Of a stretch of 42,552 bases of DNA, positions 33,682 to 42,413 are shown piece by piece. The notes under the pieces are model-generated. The model saw only the letters and a program-made list of their open reading frames with translations. It was not told the origin of the DNA and ran no database searches. Source of the DNA: an uncultured Aquimarina sp. (GTDB lineage: Bacteria > Bacteroidota > Bacteroidia > Flavobacteriales > Flavobacteriaceae); assembly GCA_937958985.1 (NCBI GenBank), contig CALGLV010000021.1:1-42552 (forward strand). Direction: 5' to 3'. A program made the translations under genes and the position numbers. Within the stretch, counting starts at the first letter, position 1, and every line of letters begins with the position of its first letter.

Positions 33682-35685
33682 TTACATTGCAGAAACTTTT
33701 TCTTGCAACATTTTTATTTCGTCTCTTAATTTGGCTGCATGCATAAAGTCTAGTTCTTTTGCTGCCTTTTCCATGTCTTTTCGGATGGATCTTACTCTTT
33801 CTTTTAATTGATCTTTAGTGTAATAAATCACTTCTTCCTCTGCTGCTTTCAATGTTTCTGCAGCGCGTAATTGATATGGTTTTTCTCTTTTTGTAGTATT
33901 TAAACTATCTTCAATAGGTTTATTTAAAGCCGTAGGTACTAAGTTATTTTTAGTATTGTAATTGATTTGCTTAGTACGTCTGTAATCTGTATCGTCCATT
34001 GTTTTTTGCATACTCGCTGTAATTTTATCTGCATACAAAATAGCTTTACCATTAACGTTTCGTGCTGCCCTACCAATGGTTTGAGTAAGTGAACGTACGT
34101 TACGTAAAAAACCTTCTTTATCCGCATCTAAAATTGCAACTAAGGATACTTCTGGCAAATCCAAGCCCTCTCGTAATAAGTTAACCCCAATCAATACATC
34201 AAACAAACCGCGACGTAAATCTTGCATAATCTCAACACGTTCTAAAGTTTCCACATCACTATGAATATAACGACAACGCACATTAATTTTTGCTAAGTAT
34301 TTAGCGAGTTCTTCTGCCATTCTTTTGGTTAACGTAGTAACTAAAATACGCTCATCCTTATCAATACATAGTTGCATTTCTTCTACTAAATCATCTATTT
34401 GATTTAAGCTTGGACGTACTTCAATAACGGGATCGAGTAAACCTGTAGGTCTAATAATTTGCTCCGTATATAATCCCTCACATTTTTGAAGTTCATAATC
34501 TGCTGGGGTTGCACTTATATACAATACTTGATTTTGAAGCGCTTCAAATTCTTCAAATTTCAACGGACGGTTATCCATAGCCGCTGGCAGTCTAAAACCA
34601 TATTCTACCAAGTTCTCTTTTCGAGAACGGTCACCACCATACATTGCATGCACTTGCGGAACGGTAACGTGACTTTCATCGATAATCATTAAAAAATCAT
34701 CTGGAAAAAAGTCTAATAAGCAAAAGGGGCGTGTTCCAGGCATACGTCCGTCTAAGTATCTTGAATAATTTTCAATTCCAGAACAATACCCCAACTCTTT
34801 AATCATTTCTAAATCAAAATTGGTACGCTCTTCTAAACGTTTAGCCTCTAAAGGTTTTCCGATTTCTTTAAAATATTCCACCTGTTTTCCTAAATCTAAT
34901 GCAATTTGATCTATAGCATTAAATAGCACTTCCTTAGAAGTCACAAACATATTAGCAGGGTAGATAGTCAACTTATCAAAAGTTTCTAAAATAGCATTGC
35001 TTATGGGATCAAAAGATTCTATCTCCTCGATTTCATCCCCAAAGAAATGAATTCTAAAGGCATGATCGGCATACCCTGGAAAAATATCGATGGTATCCCC
35101 TTTTATCCTGAAAGTACCGTGTAAAAATTCAGCTTCAGTTCTTGAGTATAAAGCTTGAACTAATTCTTTTAATAATTCTGTTCTAGAAATCTCTTGATCT
35201 CTTTCAATATTTACTACATTTTTTTGAAATTCAACAGGGTTTCCAATACCGTATAAACAAGAAACCGAAGCAATTACAATTACATCCCTCCTACCCGACA
35301 ATAAAGCCGATGTAGTGCTTAATCGTAGCTTTTCTAATTCATCGTTAATTGAAAGATCTTTTTCTATATAAGTACCACTTGTAGGAATGTATGCTTCAGG
35401 TTGGTAATAGTCGTAATAAGAAACAAAGTATTCTACCGAATTGTTTGGAAAAAATTGCTTGAACTCTTGGTAAAGTTGAGCCGCTAATGTTTTATTGTGA
35501 GCTAAAACCAATGTAGGCTTTTGGACCTCATGAATAACATTTGCCGCGGTATAGGTTTTACCTGAACCTGTTACCCCCAATAGTGTTTGAAATTTTGAAC
35601 CGCTTTCAATACCCTTTACCAACTCTTTTATAGCTTGGGGTTGATCGCCTGTAGGGCTGTATTCTGAAACAAGATTAAACTTCAT
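33682..35685 (-). CDS. uvrB: Excinuclease ABC subunit B
   Basis: This 667-aa damage-verifying helicase of nucleotide excision repair works with UvrA and UvrC. Walker A GVTGSGKT lies at 37-44. The beta-hairpin that clamps DNA contains YYDYYQPEAYIPTSGTYIEKD (start about residue 91). DESHVT, ARNVNGKAILYAD and a C-terminal UVR domain (MEKAAKELDFMHAAKLRDEI), which contacts UvrA/UvrC, are all present. A purine-rich AAAAGGAA ribosome site precedes the ATG by 6 nt. On the minus strand TAGTTTTG (35715-35708) is a possible -7 element. Confidence 0.97.
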   Translation of the reverse strand: MKFNLVSEYSPTGDQPQAIKELVKGIESGSKFQTLLGVTGSGKTYTAANVIHEVQKPTLVLAHNKTLAAQLYQEFKQFFPNNSVEYFVSYYDYYQPEAYIPTSGTYIEKDLSINDELEKLRLSTTSALLSGRRDVIVIASVSCLYGIGNPVEFQKNVVNIERDQEISRTELLKELVQALYSRTEAEFLHGTFRIKGDTIDIFPGYADHAFRIHFFGDEIEEIESFDPISNAILETFDKLTIYPANMFVTSKEVLFNAIDQIALDLGKQVEYFKEIGKPLEAKRLEERTNFDLEMIKELGYCSGIENYSRYLDGRMPGTRPFCLLDFFPDDFLMIIDESHVTVPQVHAMYGGDRSRKENLVEYGFRLPAAMDNRPLKFEEFEALQNQVLYISATPADYELQKCEGLYTEQIIRPTGLLDPVIEVRPSLNQIDDLVEEMQLCIDKDERILVTTLTKRMAEELAKYLAKINVRCRYIHSDVETLERVEIMQDLRRGLFDVLIGVNLLREGLDLPEVSLVAILDADKEGFLRNVRSLTQTIGRAARNVNGKAILYADKITASMQKTMDDTDYRRTKQINYNTKNNLVPTALNKPIEDSLNTTKREKPYQLRAAETLKAAEEEVIYYTKDQLKERVRSIRKDMEKAAKELDFMHAAKLRDEIKMLQEKVSAM

Positions 35686-35768
35686 GATATATTCCTTTTG
35701 AATACATCAAAACTACATAAATAGCTTAAGTTTATAGGATCATTTTTAGAAAAGGTTTTGTTAAGAAA

Positions 35769-36788
35769 TTACCTAAATGCAGGACAATTACACTCTCTTC
35801 CGCCTTCACGAAGATTTCTTTTACTATAAAAGTTGTACCCCAAAGTAATTTGATGAAAACCTGAATTACTTATTTTAATATCGTTAACTTGATTGGTATA
35901 AGTGTATGAAAAGATGAAATTATTGCGCTTAAGACCAAAAAATGGAGTAATTCCGCTAAAGCGTTGTAAATCTATAGTTTCATTATTAGCTGTAGTTTCC
36001 GATCCATCGAAATTAAATCGATACGATAACCCTCCGAAAAGCTGAGCATTTTCATTTAAATTGTAATATCCTTTTAAATTAATATCTGCAAATTGTTCAC
36101 TTATTTCAGGTATGGTTACGTACATAACCGAAGGCTCTAAATCAAATTCTCTATTAAGGTCGAAAGTATACCCCGCAGTAAGTAAAAATGTACGTTGGTC
36201 ATTAGGCTCTAATCCACTTTCTAATAAAAAATCATCCTTACTTATGGGCAATGCATTTTTAACTGTTGCTAATATAAAAGCATCCCCTTTGTAATAAGAC
36301 ATCCCAAAATCTGAATTAAAGTAACCATCAGTTAGAACAGTTCCTGAAATAGCAGGATCAAATAAACGTGAATTTATTAACCCTCTCTCATCTATACGTC
36401 TTTGCAGAATAGCTAAGCTAATACCAAAAGAAAGTTGATTTAATTCGTAAGCACGTGCATTTAAATTAATATGATAAGCAAACGTACCATAAAGTCCGTT
36501 TTGAGAAAAATTTCCATTCCTATCAGTAAAAGCAATACCACCAACACCAATATTCTTACCTACTCGAGCGTTTACACTTGCTGTTAATAATGAAGGTGCA
36601 TCATCAACATCAAACCACTGCGTACGGCCAGTAAGCCTTACTTGCTCGCTACTTGCTGCTCCAGCTGTAGATGGATGTATTAAATACCAACTTCCCGTTA
36701 AATAATCTTGATAAATAGGAAGTCCCTCTTGCGCTTGTAACACACTGTAAAAACATATTAGTAAGCTAGTTAGTAATTTTATCTTCAT
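35769..36788 (-). CDS. PorP/SprF-family type IX secretion outer-membrane protein
   Basis: This 339-aa outer-membrane beta-barrel-like protein has signal peptide MKIKLLTSLLICFYSVLQAQ. The typical start of the mature family, GLPIYQDYLTGSWYLIHPSTAGAA, is followed by many alternating hydrophobic strands (NIGVGGIAFTDRNG, LYGTFAYHI, GLSYRFNF, FFGLKRNNFIFSY). The C-terminus RECNCPAFR is family-like. PorP/SprF proteins anchor or assist substrates of the type IX secretion system at the cell surface and often pair with a large secreted partner gene. No such partner is adjacent here. Confidence 0.9.
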   Translation of the reverse strand: MKIKLLTSLLICFYSVLQAQEGLPIYQDYLTGSWYLIHPSTAGAASSEQVRLTGRTQWFDVDDAPSLLTASVNARVGKNIGVGGIAFTDRNGNFSQNGLYGTFAYHINLNARAYELNQLSFGISLAILQRRIDERGLINSRLFDPAISGTVLTDGYFNSDFGMSYYKGDAFILATVKNALPISKDDFLLESGLEPNDQRTFLLTAGYTFDLNREFDLEPSVMYVTIPEISEQFADINLKGYYNLNENAQLFGGLSYRFNFDGSETTANNETIDLQRFSGITPFFGLKRNNFIFSYTYTNQVNDIKISNSGFHQITLGYNFYSKRNLREGGRECNCPAFR

Positions 36789-36881
36789 TAAAATAAACGG
36801 TTAAGTAGGTGATGATTTAAAAACAAATTTACTTTTTTTTAAATTAATATATTCAGTTTGTTAGTCACTATATTTGTGGAG

Positions 36882-37946
36882 ATGGAAAAAGAGAAGCTTT
36901 TATCGCAAAAAAAACCTACTTACGCTATAAATAATAATTTAGAAGCCTATCTAAAAAAGTACAATCGCCTTTCAAAGCTTTCTGTTTTTTACGATGATTT
37001 GCTACGTTTTAGTGGAAGTGTAAGTGTTTATGATAAAAATGATGTAGACACCTTGTGGGTTAGTGTATATTACAATGAATTTGAGCGCCGTGAGATCGAC
37101 GAAAACTTAAAACAAGTGTATAGCATTCTGCATTCCGATGGAAATCAGGATATTATTGAGTTTTTAAGTATTGATGCTATTGATTACTGCACGTTTGGAA
37201 ACTCCAAACCCTTCAGAGTTAAAATTCGTAATATATTAAATGATAACTACTCGCATTTTTATGTTAAAAAAGCAGATGCTTCACGGGTATATGGCTTAGA
37301 ATTAGAACACATATTCTCGCCACATCGTATTAATTTTTTAGTGTTTCAAAATACCTTAATAGAAGAGCATATTGTTGGAATTCCTGGCGATACATTCATT
37401 AAAGATTTTTTGCCTGATTTAAGCGCACAAGCTCAAGCGCAAATTGCTAAAGAGTTTGTGAAATTTAATGAACGTTGCCAATTAAGGTTATTGGGAGATA
37501 TGCGATCGTATAATTATGTGGTGGTACCCACTCACGATTTTGACCATGTTAAATATACTGTAAGAGCGATTGATTTTGACCAGCAGTGTTTCGAAGGAAA
37601 TTTAAAAGTATATCAACCTCAATTTTTTAAAGAGAATTTTCCTATAATGAATATTATTAACGATCGACTGGATTTGTCGTCCGTTTTTCAGTATCAAAAG
37701 GAAGAACGTTCTATTTTTGCAAAACGTTTTTTAAACACGCATAAAAGGACTGAACGTTTACTTGAATGTATTAAAGAAGATCATATTTCTACTCCTGAAA
37801 AAATAATTCAACTTAAAAATGATTTGTATACGTTTAGCTACTTATCAAAATTTAAAAAGTGTGAAACTATGGGTGAAATTTTAGAAACCGGTTTTAATTT
37901 TATTAAGAAAAATTACCAGCATCATAAAGAAGAATCTGGATATTAA
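36882..37946 (+). CDS. Conserved hypothetical protein with kinase-like catalytic motifs
   Basis: From ATG 36882 the protein has 354 aa and no signal or membrane segment. A longer frame from 36858 is unlikely because a TATATTTG -7 element (36869-36876) lies within it. I do not recognise a named family. Residues [12 protein letters not shown] (203-214) and VRAIDFDQQ (228-236) resemble the GDxxxxN catalytic loop and the IDFD metal motif of small-molecule/protein-kinase-like folds. FYVKKADA (127-134) and LELEHIF (139-145) could be the ATP-lysine and helix-C glutamate. This is inference from motif order. The gene ends 8 nt before trmD, so the two form an operon. If the -7 element is real, the mRNA is nearly leaderless. 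Confidence 0.65.
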   Translation: MEKEKLLSQKKPTYAINNNLEAYLKKYNRLSKLSVFYDDLLRFSGSVSVYDKNDVDTLWVSVYYNEFERREIDENLKQVYSILHSDGNQDIIEFLSIDAIDYCTFGNSKPFRVKIRNILNDNYSHFYVKKADASRVYGLELEHIFSPHRINFLVFQNTLIEEHIVGIPGDTFIKDFLPDLSAQAQAQIAKEFVKFNERCQLRLLGDMRSYNYVVVPTHDFDHVKYTVRAIDFDQQCFEGNLKVYQPQFFKENFPIMNIINDRLDLSSVFQYQKEERSIFAKRFLNTHKRTERLLECIKEDHISTPEKIIQLKNDLYTFSYLSKFKKCETMGEILETGFNFIKKNYQHHKEESGY

Positions 37947-37954
37947 AAACACCT

Positions 37955-38632
37955 ATGAGAATAGATATTATAAGCGTAGTGCCTGAGTTAATGAGAAGCC
38001 CTTTTGAAGCTTCAATTATGAAACGCTCTATAGAAAAAGGATTAGTCGAAGTTCACTTTCATAATTTAAGAGATTATGTAACTGATAATTACCGCCAAAT
38101 TGACGATTATCAATTCGGTGGAGGCGCTGGAATGGTAATGATGATAGAACCTATTGATAAGTGTATTTCGGAACTTAAAGCCGCTCGCAGTTACGACGAA
38201 ATTATTTACATGACTCCCGATGGAGAAACACTAAACCAAGGTATGGCAAATAGTATTTCGTTATTAGAAAATATCATTATTCTTTGTGGGCATTACAAAG
38301 GAGTAGATCAACGCGTAAGAGATCAATTTATTACCAAAGAAATTTCGATTGGTGATTATGTATTGTCTGGCGGCGAACTTGGAGGAATTATTTTGTGCGA
38401 CTCCATCATTCGTTTAATTCCTGGTGTACTAGGCAATGAAACTAGTGCTTTAACGGATTCTTTTCAAGATAATTTATTAGCACCACCTATATACACACGC
38501 CCCGCAGATTATAAAGGCTGGAAAGTTCCTGAAGTACTTACCTCTGGCAACTTCCCTAAAATTGAAGCTTGGCGTGAAGAACAAGCATACCAACACACTA
38601 AAAAAAGAAGACCTGATTTATTAGATGAATAA
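37955..38632 (+). CDS. trmD: tRNA (guanine-N1-)-methyltransferase TrmD
   Basis: This 225-aa enzyme methylates N1 of G37 next to the anticodon in tRNAs with G36-G37 (Pro, Leu, Arg), preventing +1 frameshifts. It is a trefoil-knot SPOUT dimer. [10 protein letters not shown] (53-62), the knot motifs [12 protein letters not shown] (110-121) and [12 protein letters not shown] (131-142), and [12 protein letters not shown] (160-171) with the catalytic Asp168 are all present. It lacks the usual rpsP-rimM-rplS neighbours and is instead coupled to the kinase-like gene. Its last codons form half of a terminator hairpin. Confidence 0.96.
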   Translation: MRIDIISVVPELMRSPFEASIMKRSIEKGLVEVHFHNLRDYVTDNYRQIDDYQFGGGAGMVMMIEPIDKCISELKAARSYDEIIYMTPDGETLNQGMANSISLLENIIILCGHYKGVDQRVRDQFITKEISIGDYVLSGGELGGIILCDSIIRLIPGVLGNETSALTDSFQDNLLAPPIYTRPADYKGWKVPEVLTSGNFPKIEAWREEQAYQHTKKRRPDLLDE

Positions 38633-38640
38633 ATCAGGTC
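38610..38640. terminator. Hairpin overlapping the trmD stop codon
   Basis: GACCTGATTTATT and AATAAATCAGGTC form a perfect 13-bp stem with loop AGATG. The first arm encodes the last residues of TrmD and the second follows the stop. A T-rich stretch lies downstream. It probably serves trmD and perhaps the convergent helicase gene. Confidence 0.65.
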
Positions 38641-38668
38641 CTTAGTATATTTCTTTTCGAAAATTAAC

Positions 38669-40168
38669 TTAAGCCATTATAGCGTTGATTCTTAAGCGTA
38701 ATTTTCTCATATAATCCTCCTCTAACCAAGAGCGGTAATTTTTGGTGCTATTACTAATACAATACGAATACATTCGCACCCTGTATTCTATATCTTCATT
38801 TAGCAATTTAGAAAGAATACGTGCATCAAACACATCTTCACTATTTTCAACACACATTTGTGCATGCTGATCGATAGAGCGTTCTAAAACCATTTTAGAT
38901 TTCTCGCCATTGTTCACTATATAATCGTACTGTTTTTTAATATCAAAAAACACCTCTTCAGTTTTCGAAAACTCTTCGCGTACATGAGCTGGCATTACGT
39001 ATTTAAACTGACGTTCGATTTCATCGTCGGTCACTAAGTTCTCTAAATAATAATCTGGTAATCTAAAAATACGTTGCCAATCTACATCCGAATTCCATAG
39101 TCCTAAACGAGCTGCGTTATTACCCAAGTCAATTACCGTAAATTCTTTTTTTGTAGGTAAAGCTCTCGATCCCCTACCAATCATTTGAAAATATAGCGTT
39201 AGCGATTTAGTTGCTCTATTCAAGATTATCGCCTCAATAGTAGGCTCATCAAAACCAGTAGTTAAAATTCCCACCGAACTTAATATTGCATTCGGAGTTT
39301 CTTTAAACCATCGTAGAATATCTCTACGCTCCTGCTTACTGTTGGTATTGTCCAAATGACGTGCATCGTAACCCGCCATTTTAAACGTTTCGTACACTTG
39401 CAATGAAGTGTTAATACCGTTATTAAAAATAAGCGTTTTTTTGTTTTTTGCTTTTTGCTCATAAGCATACAAGAGTTTTTCTTGCATAAAAGCATTCGAA
39501 TACAAATCTTCAGAAGACTTAACGGTATAATCACCATTAATACCAATTTTCAACGTACTCAACCCTACATCGTAAGAATAAGTTATGGCGTTCGAAAGGA
39601 AGCCTTGCTCAATTAAATTAGATATCGGTTGCCCACAAATAAGCTCGCGGTAACTATCTTTCATTGGCATTTTAATGTTACTACTCAGTGGTGTAGCAGT
39701 AACTCCAAGTATAAAACAGTTTTCGAAATGACGAAATAATTTCCTGAAAGAATTGTAGTGAGCTTCATCAATAATAACCATTCCTAGGTTATTAAATTCA
39801 ACTTTTTCTTCGTTTAAACGATTATTCAACGTCTCAACCATTGCCACAAAACAAGTGTAATCGTCCTCGTTAGGTATTTCTTTTACTTTACTATTTATTA
39901 CTTTACTTGTAACCCCAAAACCTTCTAACATTTTAGAGGTTTGGTTACAAAGTTCAATCCTATGTGTTAGAATAAGTACTTTCTTATTCTGCTCTTGGAT
40001 ATAACGCCTTACAATTTCAGAAAAAACTACTGTTTTTCCTCCACCTGTAGGCAATTGATAACATAAATTATACCCATTAGGCTTTGAATTTATTTTCTTA
40101 AAGATTTTGTCTATATCTTCTTTTTGATAAGGATATAACTCTTTAATTTTGGGTTTGCCTTCAACCAT
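38669..40168 (-). CDS. SF2 DEAD/DEAH-box helicase, RadD-like
   Basis: This 499-aa superfamily 2 helicase starts ELYPYQKEDIDKI (10-22). Walker A is LPTGGGKT (39-46), motif Ia LILTHRIEL, motif II DEAH (134-137), motif III GVTATP (155-160), motif V GILTTGFDEPT and motif VI QMIGRGSR. The order and spacing resemble RadD (YejH) and related SSL2-type helicases that act on DNA in recombination repair. The C-terminal 120 residues have no recognisable zinc cluster. It is transcribed alone, convergent with trmD. The biological role is inferred only from family resemblance. Confidence 0.85.
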   Translation of the reverse strand: MVEGKPKIKELYPYQKEDIDKIFKKINSKPNGYNLCYQLPTGGGKTVVFSEIVRRYIQEQNKKVLILTHRIELCNQTSKMLEGFGVTSKVINSKVKEIPNEDDYTCFVAMVETLNNRLNEEKVEFNNLGMVIIDEAHYNSFRKLFRHFENCFILGVTATPLSSNIKMPMKDSYRELICGQPISNLIEQGFLSNAITYSYDVGLSTLKIGINGDYTVKSSEDLYSNAFMQEKLLYAYEQKAKNKKTLIFNNGINTSLQVYETFKMAGYDARHLDNTNSKQERRDILRWFKETPNAILSSVGILTTGFDEPTIEAIILNRATKSLTLYFQMIGRGSRALPTKKEFTVIDLGNNAARLGLWNSDVDWQRIFRLPDYYLENLVTDDEIERQFKYVMPAHVREEFSKTEEVFFDIKKQYDYIVNNGEKSKMVLERSIDQHAQMCVENSEDVFDARILSKLLNEDIEYRVRMYSYCISNSTKNYRSWLEEDYMRKLRLRINAIMA

Positions 40169-40301
40169 AAAATCTTTAACGCTTTTGAAATTTAAGGCTA
40201 CAAAAATACTACTTTATTTTAGGTATACCCCTTAGAAAAACAAGTTTATTTTTATAGTTATCATTTAAATAGACTTTTGTAATTTCATTAAAAAATTAAT
40301 T

Positions 40302-40853
40302 ATGGCCGCAACAGAATCTCAAATGATCCCATTAGGAAGCGTAGCTCCTGAATTTGAATTATTAAATACAGTAACAAATACAAAGGTTAGCTTACAAGAG
40401 TTAAAAAGTGATGCCGCAACGGTAATCCTTTTTATTTGTAATCATTGCCCTTTTGTGCATCACATAAATTCTGCTTTAGCAGAATTAGCGAATTCATATC
40501 AAGCTTTAGGTGTTTCTTTTATTGCCATTAGCAGTAACGATGTTGAAAATTACCCTGATGATGCACCTGAATTAATGACCGATGTTGCCAAAGCTAACGG
40601 ATATACTTTTCCTTACCTATACGATGAAGATCAAAGTGTTGCGAAAGCTTACGATGCTGCTTGTACTCCTGATATTTATGTTTATGATGAAAACCTAAAA
40701 TTAGCTTATCGCGGAAGGTTTGATGAAACAAGACCTAATATGGGGGTTGCATCAGGTAAAGATCTTGCCACTGCTTTAGACGAAATTTTGGCTACAGGTA
40801 AATCAGCATCGCCGCAATTACCAAGTATTGGTTGTGGTATTAAATGGAAATAA
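40302..40853 (+). CDS. Thioredoxin-fold redoxin (AhpC/TSA-like)
   Basis: This 183-aa cytoplasmic protein has a thioredoxin fold with active-site CNHC (Cys46, Cys49) in FICNHCPFVHH, followed by GVSFIAISSNDVENYPDD and the cis-Pro region ACTPDIYVYD. This CxHCPF variant is widespread in bacteria as 'thioredoxin family protein' and is a probable thiol oxidoreductase or peroxidase. The partner is unknown. The next gene, an oxidoreductase of the Gfo/Idh family, begins 3 nt after its stop, so they are co-transcribed. Confidence 0.88.
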   Translation: MAATESQMIPLGSVAPEFELLNTVTNTKVSLQELKSDAATVILFICNHCPFVHHINSALAELANSYQALGVSFIAISSNDVENYPDDAPELMTDVAKANGYTFPYLYDEDQSVAKAYDAACTPDIYVYDENLKLAYRGRFDETRPNMGVASGKDLATALDEILATGKSASPQLPSIGCGIKWK

Positions 40854-40856
40854 ACT

Positions 40857-41822
40857 ATGGTACATTGGGGAATTATTGGCCTAGGCACTATAGCCAACAC
40901 TTTTGCAACTGCTTTAAGGCTGGTAAATAACGCTAATTTAAGAGCTGTTGCTAGCAGAAATATTGATACCGCTATTGCTTTTAGTAAAAAACACGATGCC
41001 GATATTAGTTATGGCAATTATGAAAAATTAGCCAACGATCCCGATGTGGAAATCGTTTACATCGCTACACCTCATGTTTATCATTACGAACACTCTAAAA
41101 TGTGTTTGGAGCGCGGTAAAGCTGTTTTGTGTGAAAAACCTATGGGTATGAATGCACAGCAAGTAAAAGCGCTCTGCGCTATTGCTAAAGCGAATGACAC
41201 CCTATTAATGGAAGGAATGTGGACTGCTTTTTTACCAAATTTCAATAAACTTGAAACTATTGTAAAAAATAAAGAATATGGTAATGTTCAAAAAATACAG
41301 GCTGATTTTTGTTTTGTAGCCCCTACTACTAACCCTAATCATCGATTAATTAATAAATCTTTAGGTGGAGGTACTTTATTAGATATTGGTATTTATAACA
41401 TATTCGCCTGTTTACGACTATTAGGACTTCCTGAAACCATAAATACAGCTGCTGAAATTGGAACTACTGGTGTGGATATGCATTGTACACTTAAATTTAT
41501 TTACAAGGATAATGAAGCTGTATTGACTTCATCTTTTAAGAAACAAAGCTCAAATGCGTTACATATTGAATTTGAAAATGGGACAGCCACATTGGGGCCT
41601 AACTATTTTTCCCCAGCACCATTATCAATATCAACTAATTCTGGAGAAATGCTTCACTATGAAAAACACCATAAAGGATCAGGATATGAATTTGAAGCTA
41701 GGCATTTTCAAGACTTATTTGTCAACCAAAAAAACGAAAGTAATATTATGAGCCATAAAAATAGCATTGAACTTTCAACTTACTTAGATTTAGCACTTAA
41801 GAAAGCTAAAATTGAATATTAG
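40857..41822 (+). CDS. Gfo/Idh/MocA-family NAD(P)-dependent oxidoreductase
   Basis: This 321-aa protein has an N-terminal Rossmann fold with GLGTIANTF at 8-16 and the family signature EKPMGMNAQ (93-101), whose Lys94 is the usual catalytic/NAD-contact lysine. The C-terminal alpha/beta sheet domain begins at about 125 and includes GGGTLLDIGIYN, with Asp and His-like positions used for sugar dehydrogenation in relatives. The substrate is not predictable, typically a sugar, inositol or a related trans-dihydrodiol. It is co-transcribed with the redoxin gene. No sugar genes adjoin it. Confidence 0.88.
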   Translation: MVHWGIIGLGTIANTFATALRLVNNANLRAVASRNIDTAIAFSKKHDADISYGNYEKLANDPDVEIVYIATPHVYHYEHSKMCLERGKAVLCEKPMGMNAQQVKALCAIAKANDTLLMEGMWTAFLPNFNKLETIVKNKEYGNVQKIQADFCFVAPTTNPNHRLINKSLGGGTLLDIGIYNIFACLRLLGLPETINTAAEIGTTGVDMHCTLKFIYKDNEAVLTSSFKKQSSNALHIEFENGTATLGPNYFSPAPLSISTNSGEMLHYEKHHKGSGYEFEARHFQDLFVNQKNESNIMSHKNSIELSTYLDLALKKAKIEY

Positions 41823-41863
41823 CAAAACGATTTCAAAAAAAAATAAAAAAAAATCACTTTTTA

Positions 41864-41895
41864 TTGCAGCTAATCAATAGATTTTTATATTTTTG
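41864..41895 (+). promoter_or_regulatory. Promoter of the tRNA cluster
   Basis: TTG (41864-41866) and TATTTTTG (41888-41895) are separated by 21 nt, an exact match to the flavobacterial TTG-N17-23-TAnnTTTG consensus. The predicted start near 41902 lies about 30 nt before tRNA-Ser. Confidence 0.65.
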
Positions 41896-41932
41896 CAACC
41901 GCTTTGAAAAGGAAGCAAGTTCATTAAATATT

Positions 41933-42019
41933 GGAGAGGTGCCAGAGTGGTAATGGAGCAGATTGCTAATCTGTCGACGCGCAAGTGTCGCCAGGGTTCG
42001 AGTCCCTGTCTCTCCGCCA
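41933..42019 (+). tRNA. tRNA-Ser(GCT)
   Basis: This 87-nt class II tRNA has acceptor GGAGAGG against TCTCTCC (one G:U), anticodon GCT at 41965-41967 in AGATT-GCT-AATCT, a long variable arm and T-arm GGTTCGAGTCC. The CCA end is encoded (GCCA). It reads the AGC/AGT serine codons. Confidence 0.95.
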
Positions 42020-42053
42020 GTTTTTTTATATCTTTATGATATAATTTACACCT

Positions 42054-42128
42054 CGGGGTGTAGCGTAGCCCGGTCATCGCGCCTCGTTTGGGACGAGGAG
42101 GTCGCAGGTTCGAATCCTGCCACCCCGA
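42054..42128 (+). tRNA. tRNA-Pro(TGG)
   Basis: The acceptor CGGGGTG pairs with CACCCCG. The anticodon stem CCTCG/CGAGG holds loop TTTGGGA with anticodon TGG (42089-42091), and the T-arm is GGTTCGAATCC. CCA is not encoded. G36-G37 makes it a TrmD substrate type. Confidence 0.95.
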
Positions 42129-42157
42129 CACAGTTGTCGTAACAACTATAAAAATAC

Positions 42158-42231
42158 GGGCTCTTAGCTCAGCTGGATAGAGCACCTCCCTTCTAAGGAG
42201 GCGGTCATAGGTTCGAATCCTATAGGGCTCA
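42158..42231 (+). tRNA. tRNA-Arg(TCT)
   Basis: The acceptor GGGCTCT pairs with AGGGCTC with two G:U pairs. The D-arm is AGCTCAGCTGGATAGAGC. The anticodon stem CCTCC/GGAGG holds loop CTTCTAA with anticodon TCT (42192-42194), and the T-arm is GGTTCGAATCC. CCA is not encoded. It reads AGA/AGG. Confidence 0.95.
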
Positions 42232-42236
42232 CTTAA

Positions 42237-42268
42237 ATCCTCACTATTTATTTAGTGGGGATTTTTTG
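42237..42268 (+). terminator. Terminator of the tRNA cluster
   Basis: ATCCTCACTA (42237-42246) pairs with TAGTGGGGAT (42253-42262, one G:U) and is followed by six T. It lies 6 nt after tRNA-Arg. Confidence 0.85.
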
Positions 42269-42291
42269 ATTTATATAAGTTAGTGTTTACA

Positions 42292-42397
42292 AGGGGTACC
42301 CCTATTTCTTCTTTATTCTAAGTGTTGTGCTGTTTAATTAAAAAATTCTATTTGGGGTACATTTTTGGGTATCAATTATTCTCTTTGGGTATCAATT
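42292..42397. repeat. Cluster of GGGTAYM motifs and a 14-bp direct repeat
   Basis: The palindrome AGGGGTACCCCT (42292-42303), then TTTGGGGTACA (from 42351), then two exact copies of TTTGGGTATCAATT (42364-42377, 42384-42397) 20 bp apart. The position between a tRNA gene and an IS element suggests recombinase binding sites or remains of an integrated element. No gene is present here. Confidence 0.5.
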
Positions 42398-42413
42398 TTA
42401 AAATCAAACTTAA

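Noticed and set aside
41933..42231. Encoded CCA on tRNA-Ser but not on tRNA-Pro and tRNA-Arg as a sign of transfer
   Set aside because: Mixed CCA encoding is common in bacteria with a CCA-adding enzyme; the three genes share one promoter and terminator.
42292..42397. CRISPR-like repeat array near the tRNA cluster
   Set aside because: Only two 14-bp copies with a 6-bp gap and no cas genes; not a CRISPR array.
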